From Deltaproteobacteria bacterium (GTDB taxonomy: Bacteria; Desulfobacterota; DSM-4660; Desulfatiglandales; Desulfatiglandaceae): a stretch of DNA of 24,893 nucleotides. Below are positions 15,355-24,893 of this stretch, piece after piece; position 1 is the first letter of the stretch, and the number at the start of each line of letters is the position of its first letter. Location of the stretch: positions 1 through 24,893 of the forward strand of contig JABGPV010000040.1 of the NCBI GenBank assembly GCA_018644785.1, read 5' to 3'. Under the pieces are notes generated by a model. It saw only the letters and a program-made list of their open reading frames with translations. It had not been told where the DNA came from and searched no databases. The position numbers were made by a program, and so were the translations under genes.

Positions 15355-16755
15355 CTACTCAAGACAAAACTTGGAGGTTTCCTTTTCGATGGGGATGGGG
15401 TACTCCCCGTTAAAACAGGCAAAGCAGAGGTCCTGGTCGGGGATGGCGGTGGCTTTTTTCAAATTGTCGATGGATAGATAACCCAGGCTGTCAAGTCCCA
15501 CGAAATCCCGAATCTCTTCCACGGATTTCTGAGCTGCAATCAACTCCCCCCGGGTGGAGAAATCAATGCCGTAATGGCAGGGAAAGGCGTGGGGTGGGCA
15601 GCTCACCACCATGTGGACCTCTTTTGCGCCGATCTCGCGGAGCGTCTTCACCCGGGTCTTGGCCGTGGTGCCGCGAATAATGGAATCCTCCATAATCAAT
15701 ACCCGTTTTCCCTTCAGCAAATCCTTCACCGGGTTCAGTTTCACCTTCACCCCGAAATCCCGCATGCTCTGGGACGGCTGAATAAAGGTCCTGCCGATGT
15801 AGTGGTTTCGAATCATGCCCATCTCAAGGGGGATCCCTGATGCCTGGGCGTAACCGATGGCTGCGTAATTTCCGGAATCGGGAAAGGGCATCACAAAATC
15901 CACGTCCATTGGATATTCCTTGGCCAGAAGCGCTCCCTGCCGCTTTCGAAAGAGATAGACATTTTCACCGAATACATTACTGTCCGGCCGGGCAAAATAG
16001 ATCAATTCAAAAATGCATTGGCTTCGGCGGGATGGAATGCCCGAATGAATGCTCTTAACACCCTCTTTATTGATGATCACAATCTCGCCGGGTTCGATAA
16101 ACCGTATAAATTCCGCTTCCACCAGGTCAAAGGCACAGGTTTCTGACGACAGGACATACCCGGAACCCAGTTTCCCGAGGCACAGGGGCCGAAAACCGTT
16201 GGGATCCTTGGCGGCGATGAGGCTGTCTTCGGTCATAACCACCACCGAGTAGGCACCCCGAAGCTGACCCATGGTCTCGATCATGGCCTGTTCCATGCCC
16301 TTATTCAAACGCCGCGCCATCAGGTGCAGGACCACTTCGCTGTCCATGGTGGTCTGAAAAATAGACCCGTTTTTCTCCAACTCCGAACGGATCTGGTGGG
16401 CATTGACGATATTGCCATTGTGGGCAATGGACATGGAGTGGCCCGAATGGCGAACCCTGAAAGGCTGAGCATTGCACAATAGTGAAGATCCCGTGGTGGA
16501 ATACCGCACATGCCCCAGGGCCATATCGCCTTTGAGCCCATTTAAGATCCGTTCATTAAATATCTCGGGAACCAGACCCATGGCCTTGTGTTCAACGACC
16601 TGCTTCCCGTCGGAAGCCACAATGCCCGCACTCTCCTGACCACGGTGTTGGAGGGCATAGAGGCCGAAATAGGTCAGTTTGGCCGCATCTTCATGGCCGT
16701 AAACAGCAAAAATACCGCATTCATCCCTGGGTCGTCTGGATTCTGTTTCGTTCAT
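15355..16755 (-). CDS. purF: Amidophosphoribosyltransferase
   Basis: This 466-residue enzyme catalyses the first committed step of purine synthesis: PRPP plus glutamine gives phosphoribosylamine. The N-terminal Ntn glutaminase follows a 12-residue propeptide, and Cys13 (DECGIF) becomes the catalytic N-terminus. The phosphoribosyltransferase part has MEDSIIRGTT (355-364) as the PRPP loop. Cys247, Cys393, Cys444 and Cys447 fall where the Bacillus-type enzyme binds its oxygen-sensitive 4Fe-4S cluster, which fits an anaerobe. It is the last gene of the glutamine-linked operon, 74 bases after carB. The ribosome binding site is weak (GGGAT). A REP-like palindrome lies 10 bases beyond the stop. Confidence 0.97.
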   Translation of the reverse strand: MNETESRRPRDECGIFAVYGHEDAAKLTYFGLYALQHRGQESAGIVASDGKQVVEHKAMGLVPEIFNERILNGLKGDMALGHVRYSTTGSSLLCNAQPFRVRHSGHSMSIAHNGNIVNAHQIRSELEKNGSIFQTTMDSEVVLHLMARRLNKGMEQAMIETMGQLRGAYSVVVMTEDSLIAAKDPNGFRPLCLGKLGSGYVLSSETCAFDLVEAEFIRFIEPGEIVIINKEGVKSIHSGIPSRRSQCIFELIYFARPDSNVFGENVYLFRKRQGALLAKEYPMDVDFVMPFPDSGNYAAIGYAQASGIPLEMGMIRNHYIGRTFIQPSQSMRDFGVKVKLNPVKDLLKGKRVLIMEDSIIRGTTAKTRVKTLREIGAKEVHMVVSCPPHAFPCHYGIDFSTRGELIAAQKSVEEIRDFVGLDSLGYLSIDNLKKATAIPDQDLCFACFNGEYPIPIEKETSKFCLE

Positions 16756-16786
16756 TGGTCATCCCGTCTTCATAGATCATTTGTCA

Positions 16787-16823
16787 AGCCGACTCCGCCA
16801 AAGTAGCTAATGCTACGACGGCT
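16787..16823 (-). repeat. Stem-loop in the carB-purF spacer
   Basis: AGCCG 16787-16791 pairs with CGGCT 16819-16823, and inside it GTAGC 16803-16807 pairs with GCTAC 16812-16816 across a TAAT loop. It fills half of the 74-base gap. It may be a scattered palindromic repeat or a processing or attenuation site between carB and purF. No T-tract follows. Confidence 0.4.
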
Positions 16824-16829
16824 GGATCG

Positions 16830-19800
16830 TCAATCCCCATGGTATTCCTGGATGGTTTTCACCTTCATGTCCTCTTCCGACATGGACCGGATGGCGGCAA
16901 GGGTCGCTTTCGCACCGGCCAGGGTCGTGGTATAAGGGACATTGAGGGTCAAAGAGGCCCTGCGAATGGAGTAGGATTCGGCAATGGCTTTTTTGCTGCT
17001 GGTGGTGTTGATCACCAGATGAATTTCTCCGTTCTTGATCATGTCCACCACGTGAGGGCGCCCTTCCCTCACCTTGTTCAGCGACTCGTTGGTCACCCCG
17101 TTCTCCATCAGAAACCGCGAAGTGCCCTGGGTAGCCAGAATCTTGAAACCCAAGTTGAAAAGCCCCATGGCAACGGGGAGAGCCGCCGCCTTGTCCGTAT
17201 CCTTCACACTGATGAACACCGTCCCCAAAAGGGGGATCCTCTGACCTGCGGCCAATTGTGACTTTCCGAAGGCCAGGCCGAAATTGCGGTCGATGCCCAT
17301 CACCTCACCGGTGGATTTCATCTCCGGCCCCAGGATGGTATCCACCCCCGGAAACCGGCTGAAGGGAAAAACCGCTTCTTTCACGGACACATATTCGGGG
17401 AGCACTTCCCGGATAAAACCCAGTTCTTTTAGGGTTTTACCCATGATCACCCGGGTCGCCATATTGGCCAGCGGCACACCGGTGGCCTTGCTCACAAAGG
17501 GAACGGTTCGCGAGGCCCGTGGATTCACCTCAATCACATAGATAATGCCGTCTCTCACCGCATACTGGATGTTCATGAGACCCACCACCGACAACTCTTT
17601 GGCCAGCGCCCGGGTGTGTTCCATGATGGTATCCAGGATTTCCGGTCCCAGGGAAACGGGGGGCAGCACGCAGGCGCTGTCGCCACTGTGAATACCCGCC
17701 TCTTCGATATGTTCCATAATGCCACCGATGACGGTATCATGACCGTCGGAAATGGCGTCCACATCAATTTCAACGGCCCCGTCCAGAAACCGGTCAACGA
17801 GTACGGGTTTGCCGGGAGACACCTGGACCGCTGTCTCCATATAGTATTCCAGATCTTTCCGGTCATAGACGATTTCCATGGCCCGCCCCCCCAGCACAAA
17901 TGAGGGCCGCACCACCACGGGATAGCCGATTCGGTCCGCTATATGAATAGCCTCCTGTTTGTTTATGGCAATGCCGTTTTCAGGCTGAAGGATCTGGAGT
18001 TTTTTGAGCATCACCTGGAACCGCTCCCGGTCCTCAGCCCGATCAATACTATCCGGGCTGGTGCCCAGGATTGTTACGCCCGCTTCCGAAAGGGGAACGG
18101 AAAGATTCAGGGGTGTCTGTCCGCCGAACTGCACGATAATCCCGACCGGATTTTCCTGCTCCACGATGTTCAGGACGTCTTCCCGGGTCAGAGGCTCGAA
18201 ATAGAGCCGGTCCGACGTATCATAATCGGTGCTCACGGTTTCCGGGTTGCTGTTCACCATGATGCTTTCAATGCCCATCTCCCGGAGCGCCAGAGAGGCA
18301 TGAACGCAGCAGTAATCAAACTCGATGCCCTGACCGATGCGGTTGGGTCCGCCGCCCAGGATGACCACCTTTTTCTTCCGGGATGTTCGAATCTCGTTTT
18401 CCTGCTCATAGGTGGAATAGTAGTAGGGGGTGTAGGCCTCAAACTCAGCGGCGCAGGTATCCACCAGTTTGTAGACCGGCTCCACACCCGCTGCTTTCCG
18501 GATTTGCCGGATCGCTTCTTCGGTGACCCCGAAAATCCCGGCCAACTGAACATCTGAAAAACCGTATTCCTTGACCTCTTTCAGGAAATCCTTGTCCCAG
18601 GCTTCCGGCCCCTCCCCCTGCTGCGCCATTTGCCGCAACCGGCTTTCAAATAGCTGAATCTGCTGAATATGATAGAGAAACCAGGGATCAATGTTCGAGA
18701 GCTCATTAATCTTCTCGATGCTCAACCCCCGGTTGAAGGCCTCGTAGATATAAAAAAGCCTGTGAGAGTTCGGCCGGACGAGACCCCTTTCCAGTTCATA
18801 ACCATCTGTTTTTGAAAGGGTGCAATCGGGGGTGTCGGTCCCCATACCGAATCGCCCGATCTCTAAAGACCTCACCGCCTTTTGCAGGGACTCCTTGAAG
18901 GTCCGGCCGATGGCCATGGTTTCCCCCACGGATTTCATGGAAGTGGTCAGGGCATCGCGGGTACCCGGAAATTTTTCAAAGGTCCACCGGGGCACTTTAA
19001 CCACGCAGTAATCGATGGTGGGCTCAAAGGAGGCAAAGGTCTCCCGGGTAATATCGTTGGGGATTTCATCCAGGGTGTAACCCACGGCAAGCTTGGCAGC
19101 GATCTTAGCGATGGGAAACCCGGTGGCTTTGGATGCCAAGGCCGAACTTCTGGATACCCTGGGATTCATCTCGATGACCACCATTTCTCCGTTTTCGGGA
19201 TGAATGGCAAACTGAATGTTGCTGCCGCCCGTTTCAACACCGATCTCGCGGATAATGGCCAGGGATGCATCCCGCATAACCTGGTATTCGCGGTCGGACA
19301 GGGTCTGGGCCGGGGCCACAGTGATGCTGTCGCCCGTGTGAATGCCCATGGGATCAAAATTTTCAATGGAGCAGATAATCACCACATTGTCCTTGAAATC
19401 CCGCATGACTTCCAACTCGTATTCTTTCCAGCCGAGAAGCGATTTTTCCATGATCACTTCGGAAATCATGCTGGCATCGAGACCCGTTTTGACGATGTGT
19501 TCCATCTCTTCGCGGTTGTAGGCCACACCGCTGCCGATGCCCCCAAGGGTGAAACTGGCACGGATAATAGCGGGGTAGCCGATCTGTTCCGCCGCAGCCT
19601 TAGCCTCATCCATGTTCCTGGCGATGACGCTTTCCGCCACTTTGAGGCCGATTTTTTCCATGGCGTTTCGAAACAGTTCGCGGTCCTCCGCCTTCTGAAT
19701 CACCGGCAGAGACGCTCCCAGCATCTCCACATCAAATTTTTCCAGAACCCCTGATTCGGCCAGTTCCACGGCTGTGTTGAGGCCGGTCTGTCCACCGAGG

Positions 19801-20066
19801 GTGGGCAGGATGGCCTGGGGGCGCTCCCGCTCGATGATTTTGGTCACGGCCTCGGCGGTAATGGGCTCGATATAGGTACGATGGGCCATTTCCGGGTCGG
19901 TCATGATGGTGGCGGGATTGCTGTTGATGAGCACAATCTCAAACCCCTCTTCCATCAGGGCCTTGCAGGCCTGGGTGCCGGAATAGTCAAATTCGCAGGC
20001 CTGGCCGATGACGATGGGACCAGAGCCGATGAGGAGAATCTTTTTGATGTCGGTGCGTTTGGGCAT
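16830..20066 (-). CDS. carB: Carbamoyl-phosphate synthase large subunit
   Basis: This 1078-residue, full-length CarB makes carbamoyl phosphate from bicarbonate, two ATP and ammonia channelled from CarA. It supplies arginine and pyrimidine synthesis. The start [23 protein letters not shown] is canonical. The two ATP-grasp halves lie at about 1-400 and 555-935, separated by the oligomerisation domain. The second half starts at [20 protein letters not shown]. The C-terminal MGS-like allosteric domain (about 940-1078) is complete, including [20 protein letters not shown], so control by UMP/ornithine-type effectors is likely. The first phosphate loop reads LGGIGSG instead of the more common GGTGGG. 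It lies 20 bases after carA. Confidence 0.98.
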   Translation of the reverse strand: MPKRTDIKKILLIGSGPIVIGQACEFDYSGTQACKALMEEGFEIVLINSNPATIMTDPEMAHRTYIEPITAEAVTKIIERERPQAILPTLGGQTGLNTAVELAESGVLEKFDVEMLGASLPVIQKAEDRELFRNAMEKIGLKVAESVIARNMDEAKAAAEQIGYPAIIRASFTLGGIGSGVAYNREEMEHIVKTGLDASMISEVIMEKSLLGWKEYELEVMRDFKDNVVIICSIENFDPMGIHTGDSITVAPAQTLSDREYQVMRDASLAIIREIGVETGGSNIQFAIHPENGEMVVIEMNPRVSRSSALASKATGFPIAKIAAKLAVGYTLDEIPNDITRETFASFEPTIDYCVVKVPRWTFEKFPGTRDALTTSMKSVGETMAIGRTFKESLQKAVRSLEIGRFGMGTDTPDCTLSKTDGYELERGLVRPNSHRLFYIYEAFNRGLSIEKINELSNIDPWFLYHIQQIQLFESRLRQMAQQGEGPEAWDKDFLKEVKEYGFSDVQLAGIFGVTEEAIRQIRKAAGVEPVYKLVDTCAAEFEAYTPYYYSTYEQENEIRTSRKKKVVILGGGPNRIGQGIEFDYCCVHASLALREMGIESIMVNSNPETVSTDYDTSDRLYFEPLTREDVLNIVEQENPVGIIVQFGGQTPLNLSVPLSEAGVTILGTSPDSIDRAEDRERFQVMLKKLQILQPENGIAINKQEAIHIADRIGYPVVVRPSFVLGGRAMEIVYDRKDLEYYMETAVQVSPGKPVLVDRFLDGAVEIDVDAISDGHDTVIGGIMEHIEEAGIHSGDSACVLPPVSLGPEILDTIMEHTRALAKELSVVGLMNIQYAVRDGIIYVIEVNPRASRTVPFVSKATGVPLANMATRVIMGKTLKELGFIREVLPEYVSVKEAVFPFSRFPGVDTILGPEMKSTGEVMGIDRNFGLAFGKSQLAAGQRIPLLGTVFISVKDTDKAAALPVAMGLFNLGFKILATQGTSRFLMENGVTNESLNKVREGRPHVVDMIKNGEIHLVINTTSSKKAIAESYSIRRASLTLNVPYTTTLAGAKATLAAIRSMSEEDMKVKTIQEYHGD

Positions 20067-20077
20067 AATATAGTAGG

Positions 20078-20105
20078 GTCTAAAGTTTAAGGTTTAAAGT
20101 TTAAA
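20078..20105 (-). repeat. Four-unit heptad tandem repeat across the carA 3' end
   Basis: On the plus strand four 7-base units follow each other: GTCTAAA, GTTTAAG, GTTTAAA, GTTTAAA. The carA TAA stop lies inside the repeat, at 20087-20089, so the repeat encodes the last few CarA residues and part of the carA-carB spacer. Confidence 0.6.
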
Positions 20106-21241
20106 GGGTTTGAAGCGCTTTCCATCATCTTGATAAACCGGTCAAACAGGTACGCGGCATCATGGGGACCGGGAGATGCCTCCGGGTGATACTGGACCGA
20201 GAAAAGGGGGTGCTTTTTGTGAACCATCCCTTCCAGGGTATTGTCGTTCAGGTTCAGGTGGCTGATTTCAATGTCCGGGTCACTCAAGGTATCATGATCC
20301 ACACAGAACCCGTGGTTCTGGGAGGTAATTTCCACTTTGCCCGTTTTGAGGTCCTTAACGGGCTGGTTTCCACCCCTGTGCCCGAATTTGAGCTTGAAGG
20401 ATTTGCCCCCAAGGGCAAGGCCCAGCAACTGGTGTCCCAGGCATATGCCGAAAATGGGCCGGCGGCCCACCTGTTTACGGATGGTTTCCACCGCATAGCC
20501 GACGGCCGCAGGATCCCCCGGACCGTTGCTCAGAAAAAGACCATCCGGATTAAGCCTGTCAATGGCTTCTGAATCGGTATTTGCCGGAACAAGGAGTACG
20601 TTGCATCCCCGCGCCTCCAGAGATCTGAGGATGTTGTATTTGATGCCGAAATCCATGGCCATCACACGATGATGGCCGTTCCCTTCCGGCCAGGTGAATG
20701 ACGATAGATCCGTCCCAACGGCTGTGGGAAGTCCGTCCCGCCACAAGACCGGTTCCCGGCATGTCACCTCTTTGACCAGATCCGATCCGGTCATCAGGGG
20801 GGATGCTTTTGCCTTTAGAACCAGGGAGGCAGGATCCAGATCTTCCGTTGAAAGAACACCCCGCATGGCCCCCGAGAGTCGAATGTGCCGTGTAAGGGCA
20901 CGGGTATCAAGACCCTCAATCCCGGGGATATGGTTTTCTTTCAAATAATCCCCAAGGCTTTTCTGTGACCGGAAGTTGCTGGGATAAGGCTGGTACTCTT
21001 TCACCAGGAAAGCCTTCACCTGAATTCGGTCCGACTCCACGTCTTCTTCATTGACCCCGTAATTACCCATAAGCGGATAGGTCATGGTCACCATCTGGCC
21101 ACAGTAGGAAGGATCGGTGAGGATCTCCTGGTATCCGCTCATGCTGGTGTTGAATACCACTTCTCCCGTGGTTTCCCAGCGGCCCGTAAAAGAGCGGCCG
21201 TTAAAGAGGGTGCCGTCTTCCAGCGCGAGTATTGCTTTCAT
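20087..21241 (-). CDS. carA: Carbamoyl-phosphate synthase small subunit
   Basis: This 384-residue glutaminase subunit passes ammonia to CarB. The N-terminal CPSase domain starts with [11 protein letters not shown] and has the [17 protein letters not shown] motif (30-46). The class I amidotransferase domain has the triad Cys267 (FGICLGHQ), His352 and Glu354 (YHPEASPGP). The length is normal. The start codon overlaps the gltD stop by 4 bases, so it is translationally coupled to glutamate synthase. The C-terminal residues NPLNFKP are encoded by a heptad repeat and look like an added tail. Confidence 0.98.
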   Translation of the reverse strand: MKAILALEDGTLFNGRSFTGRWETTGEVVFNTSMSGYQEILTDPSYCGQMVTMTYPLMGNYGVNEEDVESDRIQVKAFLVKEYQPYPSNFRSQKSLGDYLKENHIPGIEGLDTRALTRHIRLSGAMRGVLSTEDLDPASLVLKAKASPLMTGSDLVKEVTCREPVLWRDGLPTAVGTDLSSFTWPEGNGHHRVMAMDFGIKYNILRSLEARGCNVLLVPANTDSEAIDRLNPDGLFLSNGPGDPAAVGYAVETIRKQVGRRPIFGICLGHQLLGLALGGKSFKLKFGHRGGNQPVKDLKTGKVEITSQNHGFCVDHDTLSDPDIEISHLNLNDNTLEGMVHKKHPLFSVQYHPEASPGPHDAAYLFDRFIKMMESASNPLNFKP

Positions 21242-22677
21242 AAGGGCTTGTTCTCCCCCAAAAATTCCATAATGCCATGCGCAGTCCGCCTGCCGTCGGC
21301 GATGGCTTTCACCACCAGGGACTGGCCCAGGGCCATGTCCCCGGCCACAAAAATACCCGCCATACTGGTCATGCCGTGGCGGTCCGCTTGGATATTGCCC
21401 CGATGGTCCAATTGAATCCCCAGATCATCCACAATCCTGTTCCGGGTTGGCGCCGTAAAACCCATGGCCAGGATCACCAGATCCGCGGCCTGTTCAAATT
21501 GGGTTCCGGACTTTTCCACCGGTCCCGTGGGGCTGCCGTCTTCTCCTTCGGGCCATGCCACTTCCACACATTTTACACCGGTGACCTTGCCCTGATCCCC
21601 CACAAATCCTCGGGTCATCACAGCCCACCGGCGTTCGCCCCCTTCCTCCTGGGCATGGGTCGACCGGAGGATCTTTGACCAAAGGGGCCAGGGGTTTGAG
21701 GCGGAACGGGTCAAGGGGGGCTCAGGCAGAATCTCAAACTGCAGAACTTTTTTGGCCCCTTGCCTGAGCGCCGTTCCCACGCAGTCGGACCCCGTATCCC
21801 CGCCACCGATGACCAGCACATTCTTCCCGCCGGCATCAATAAACTCCGAAGAAGGAACCGTCTCTCCCGAAACCTTTCGGTTCTGCTGGCTCAGGTAATC
21901 CATGGCAAAATGAATCCCCGTCAGATTTCGGCCGGGGATGTCCAAATCCCGTGCTTCTCCCGCACCACAAGCCATACAGAGCGCATCGAAGCGTTGTTTC
22001 AAAAACCGGTAGGACAAATCTTCCCCCACCGTCACACCGGTCTCGAATAAAACCCCTTCTTCCCGCATCAATGAAATGCGGCGCTCCACCACCCATTTCT
22101 CCAGTTTGAAATCGGGGATACCATATCTGAGGATACCCCCCGGGCGCCGGGCTCTTTCATATACCGTTACCGCATACCCACCCTTGTTGAGCGTGTCGGC
22201 CACCGCCAGGCCCGCCGGGCCGGATCCTACCACCGCCACCTTTTTATTGAAACGCTTTTTCGGCGGTGAAGGGGATGAATAGCCGTTCAGGAATCCCTTT
22301 TCAATTAAGGCCAGCTCAATTTGGCGTATGGTCACGGGATCCCCATAAATGCCGTCCACGCATGCGGCCTCACAGGGGGCCGGGCACACCCGCCCGGTGA
22401 ACTCGGGGAAATTGTTGGTGCTCAACAAAATCTCCAACCCTTCACGCCACTGCCCCCGCCGAACACAATCATTGAACTCCGGAATCACGTTGGTGAGCGG
22501 GCATCCGTATGCGTGACAGAATGGCGTGCCGCACTCCATGCAGCGGGACGACTGGATCGTTACGTCCCCATCATGCAGTTGCCGTTCAACGGCCTCGTAA
22601 TCTTTCAACCGCTCCGAAACGGGTCGGTACCCCGGGTCTTTTCGTTTCGCTTCCGTCATGGCAACCGTGTTATCCAT
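21238..22677 (-). CDS. gltD: Glutamate synthase (NADPH) small subunit
   Basis: This 479-residue flavoprotein oxidises NAD(P)H and passes electrons to GltB. Two cysteine groups for 4Fe-4S clusters are visible: CMECGTPFC with later Cys59 (46-59), and CPAPCEAAC (98-106). FAD binds at GSGPAG (151-156), and NADPH at GGGDTG (291-296). The ATG at 22677 is preferred: AAGAGGTG lies just upstream at 22682-22689, and the protein then begins near the usual family start. An ATG at 22707 would add ten basic residues. It overlaps the gltB stop by 8 bases and the carA start by 4. Confidence 0.95.
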   Translation of the reverse strand: MDNTVAMTEAKRKDPGYRPVSERLKDYEAVERQLHDGDVTIQSSRCMECGTPFCHAYGCPLTNVIPEFNDCVRRGQWREGLEILLSTNNFPEFTGRVCPAPCEAACVDGIYGDPVTIRQIELALIEKGFLNGYSSPSPPKKRFNKKVAVVGSGPAGLAVADTLNKGGYAVTVYERARRPGGILRYGIPDFKLEKWVVERRISLMREEGVLFETGVTVGEDLSYRFLKQRFDALCMACGAGEARDLDIPGRNLTGIHFAMDYLSQQNRKVSGETVPSSEFIDAGGKNVLVIGGGDTGSDCVGTALRQGAKKVLQFEILPEPPLTRSASNPWPLWSKILRSTHAQEEGGERRWAVMTRGFVGDQGKVTGVKCVEVAWPEGEDGSPTGPVEKSGTQFEQAADLVILAMGFTAPTRNRIVDDLGIQLDHRGNIQADRHGMTSMAGIFVAGDMALGQSLVVKAIADGRRTAHGIMEFLGENKPL

Positions 22678-24893
22678 GCTGCACCTCTTCCCGCTCCGTT
22701 GCCTCATCTTCCTTGCTCATGAGGCCGAGAACACGACGGTATTCCATGGGAAAAACCTTCACGAAAAAGGGGAGGCTGGCCTCCCAGTTATCCAGGATGA
22801 GTCGGGCCTTCTTGCTTCCGGTATGGTTCAAATGCCGGGTGATCAGACTTTTCAGTTCCACCTCATCTTTCGGATCAGTCAACAATTCCAGATCCACCAT
22901 GTCCAGATTGCACCGGAGATCAAACCGACGGTCCGGATCGTACACATATGCGATGCCACCACTCATGCCAGCGGCAAAATTGAGCCCCGTATCACCGAGC
23001 ACCACCACCCGGCCACCGGTCATGTATTCACAACCGTGGTCTCCCACTCCCTCCACCACAGCCAGCGCACCGCTGTTTCGGATGGCAAAGCGTTCACCCG
23101 CCTTTCCGTGAAGATATACTTCTCCGGCGGTAGCCCCATAGAGCAGCACATTTCCGGCAATCACATTATCCGAAGGGTCAAAGGTGGCGCCTCCATAAGG
23201 TTTGACAATAATTATGGCACCGGAGAGCCCCTTTCCCAGATAATCGTTGGCTTCCCCTTCCAACACAAAGGTGATCCCCCGTGCCCCGAAAGCGCCGAAA
23301 CTCTGCCCGGCGGCCCCTTTGAACCGGCAGGTGATGGTATCGGCGGGTAACCCCTTGTTGCCATAGGCCCTGGCCACTTCACCGCTCAACATGGCACCCA
23401 CGGTTCGGTTCACGTTTCGAACGGGCAAGGAGATTTCCACCTTTTCACCCTGCTCCAAGGCCTTTCGGGACCGGGCGATCAGATCACGGTCCAGCACATC
23501 CCGGATGGGGTGTTCCTGGGTCTCGGTGCAGCGCCTGGGGAACCCATCATGGCTCTCCGGGAAGTAGAAGATCTTGGAAAAGTCCAGCCCTTTGGCTTTC
23601 CAGAAATGGATAGCCCGGGACATTTCCAGAAGATCGGACCGCCCGATCATGTCATCCATTTTCCTGAAGCCCATCTGGGCCATGTACCCGCGCACCTCTT
23701 CCGCCAACATGGTAAAGAAATTTTCCAGGTGCGCAGGTTTTCCCGCAAACCGTTTTCGAAGTGCCTCGTCCTGGGTGGCTATGCCCACGGGGCACCGATT
23801 GTTGTTACACTTTCGCACCATGACGCACCCCAGAACCACCAGGGCCGCCGTGGCGAAACCGTACTCCTCGGCCCCCAGAAGGGCCGCCACCACCACATCC
23901 CGCCCGGTTTTCATCTGACCGTCCGCCTGCACCCGGATCCGGCTCCTGAGCCCGTTGAGCATCAGGGTCTGCTGTGTTTCGGAAAGACCCAGTTCCCAAG
24001 GGGCCCCGGTGTGGCGGATGGACGAAAGGGGCGATGCCCCGGTACCCCCATCGTAGCCACTGATTAAAACCATATCCGCATGGGCCTTGGAGACACCGGC
24101 CGCAATGGTCCCCACACCCACCTCGGAGACCAGTTTCACGGATATGCGGGCCCGGGGGTTCACATTTTTCAAATCGAAAATCAACTGGCTCAGGTCCTCG
24201 ATGGAATAAATATCATGGTGCGGCGGCGGCGAAATGAGCGTGACACCGGGGGTTGAATAACGGACCCGTGCGATCTCCAGATTCACTTTGTGGCCTGGCA
24301 GTTGCCCGCCTTCGCCGGGTTTGGCTCCCTGGGCCACTTTGATCTGAATCTCCTTGGCGTTCACCAGGTACTCGGCGGTCACACCGAACCGCCCGCTGGC
24401 CACCTGCTTAATGGCGCTGGAACGGCTGTCGCCGTTTTTAAGCGGCTCGTAACGGGCCGGATCCTCGCCGCCCTCACCACTGTTGCTGGCGGCGTTTAAG
24501 CGATTCATGGCAATGGCAATGGCCTCATGGGCTTCACGGCTGATGGAACCGAAACTCATGGCGCCGGTGACAAAGCGTTTGATAATTTCCGATGCCGGCT
24601 CCACTTCCTCCAGGGGGACAGGCTTGGCTTCGCGAAAAGCAAACATCCCCCTCAGGGTGGACTGTTTTTCGGACTGGTCGTTGATCTCTTCGGCATACCG
24701 CGCATACAATCCGTAATCATTTTCTCTGACAGCCCGCTGAAGGTGATGGATTGCCTCCGGCGACCACAGATGCCGCTCACCATCCACGCGCATCCGGAAA
24801 TGCCCGCCGCTGGGGAGAATCCTGGGCGCATCGGGGGCCTGATTGTTTGCAGAATGAAAGCGATTCATGGCTTCTTTTGCAATTTCATCCAGG
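22670..24893 (-). CDS. gltB: Glutamate synthase large subunit, C-terminal half (5' end outside window)
   Basis: About 740 residues are visible. The frame stays open through the right edge (residues LDEIAKEA precede Met at 24868), so that Met is internal and not the start. The complete GltB is about 1500 residues, with its N-terminal glutaminase domain outside. Present here are the end of the central domain, the FMN-binding synthase domain ([34 protein letters not shown]) and the 3Fe-4S motif Cys-x5-Cys-x4-Cys at 23792-23827 ([13 protein letters not shown]). The C-terminal GXGXG beta-helix domain is also present. It converts 2-oxoglutarate and glutamine to two glutamates, with electrons from GltD. 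It is the most upstream gene seen of the minus-strand operon. Confidence 0.96.
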   Translation of the reverse strand, partial: LDEIAKEAMNRFHSANNQAPDAPRILPSGGHFRMRVDGERHLWSPEAIHHLQRAVRENDYGLYARYAEEINDQSEKQSTLRGMFAFREAKPVPLEEVEPASEIIKRFVTGAMSFGSISREAHEAIAIAMNRLNAASNSGEGGEDPARYEPLKNGDSRSSAIKQVASGRFGVTAEYLVNAKEIQIKVAQGAKPGEGGQLPGHKVNLEIARVRYSTPGVTLISPPPHHDIYSIEDLSQLIFDLKNVNPRARISVKLVSEVGVGTIAAGVSKAHADMVLISGYDGGTGASPLSSIRHTGAPWELGLSETQQTLMLNGLRSRIRVQADGQMKTGRDVVVAALLGAEEYGFATAALVVLGCVMVRKCNNNRCPVGIATQDEALRKRFAGKPAHLENFFTMLAEEVRGYMAQMGFRKMDDMIGRSDLLEMSRAIHFWKAKGLDFSKIFYFPESHDGFPRRCTETQEHPIRDVLDRDLIARSRKALEQGEKVEISLPVRNVNRTVGAMLSGEVARAYGNKGLPADTITCRFKGAAGQSFGAFGARGITFVLEGEANDYLGKGLSGAIIIVKPYGGATFDPSDNVIAGNVLLYGATAGEVYLHGKAGERFAIRNSGALAVVEGVGDHGCEYMTGGRVVVLGDTGLNFAAGMSGGIAYVYDPDRRFDLRCNLDMVDLELLTDPKDEVELKSLITRHLNHTGSKKARLILDNWEASLPFFVKVFPMEYRRVLGLMSKEDEATEREEVQHG

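Noticed and set aside
16759..16787. TTGACA on the minus strand at 16787-16782 as a promoter for purF
   Set aside because: At 16-18 bases spacing there is no acceptable -10 box (GGATGA-like only), and the site overlaps the nested palindrome.
18882..19754. Long plus-strand open frame opposite carB
   Set aside because: It is a composition-driven shadow of the conserved carB sequence with no recognisable motifs.

Overview
The window reads as a stretch of chromosome from an anaerobic bacterium, most likely a Desulfobacterota (sulfate-reducer-type) species. That placement is inference. It rests on a TRAP transporter and a Liv-type ABC transporter placed next to acyl-CoA enzymes, on the clustering of glutamate synthase, carAB and purF genes, and on the general look of the proteins. 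No rRNA, tRNA, CRISPR array, phage gene or insertion sequence was seen.

Left edge (1-1134): a truncated minus-strand gene for a predicted lipoprotein aminopeptidase (PF10023-like) faces away from a plus-strand gene for a secreted DUF2059 protein.

Plus-strand catabolic/transport block (about 1190-15296): a complete TRAP transporter (dctP, dctQ, dctM) is followed at short spacing by an AMP-forming acyl-CoA ligase and a 3-hydroxyacyl-CoA dehydrogenase. Next comes a broken class III aminotransferase remnant, then an M20 amidohydrolase. A full branched-chain-amino-acid-type ABC transporter (livK, H, M, G, F) follows, with overlapping or abutting genes. A second M20 hydrolase starts 4 bases after livF, and an unrecognised six-helix membrane protein ends the block. 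The simplest reading is two uptake routes for organic acids or amide-linked compounds, with hydrolases that cleave the amide and a ligase and dehydrogenase that start acyl-CoA oxidation. The substrate cannot be read from the sequence. The ligase-dehydrogenase pathway is incomplete here, with no thiolase, enoyl-CoA hydratase or acyl-CoA dehydrogenase.

Minus-strand nitrogen block (15355-24893, convergent with the first): in transcription order gltB (5' part outside the window), gltD, carA, carB, purF. GltB, CarA and PurF all take the amide nitrogen of glutamine, while GltD feeds electrons to GltB and CarB uses the ammonia from CarA. The block therefore links glutamate, carbamoyl-phosphate (arginine/pyrimidine) and purine synthesis. 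gltB/gltD and gltD/carA overlap, and carA/carB are 20 bases apart.

The clearest unexplained structure is non-coding. There is a perfect 10-bp stem-loop between dctP and dctQ, a long imperfect inverted repeat between livK and livH, and tandem hairpins ahead of livK. A REP-like palindrome lies between the convergent blocks, and a four-unit heptad repeat covers the carA stop codon. The main candidates for undescribed biology are the six-helix membrane protein with many buried polar and charged residues, and the arrangement of two M20 hydrolases bracketing one ABC importer. I found no convincing wholly new system.
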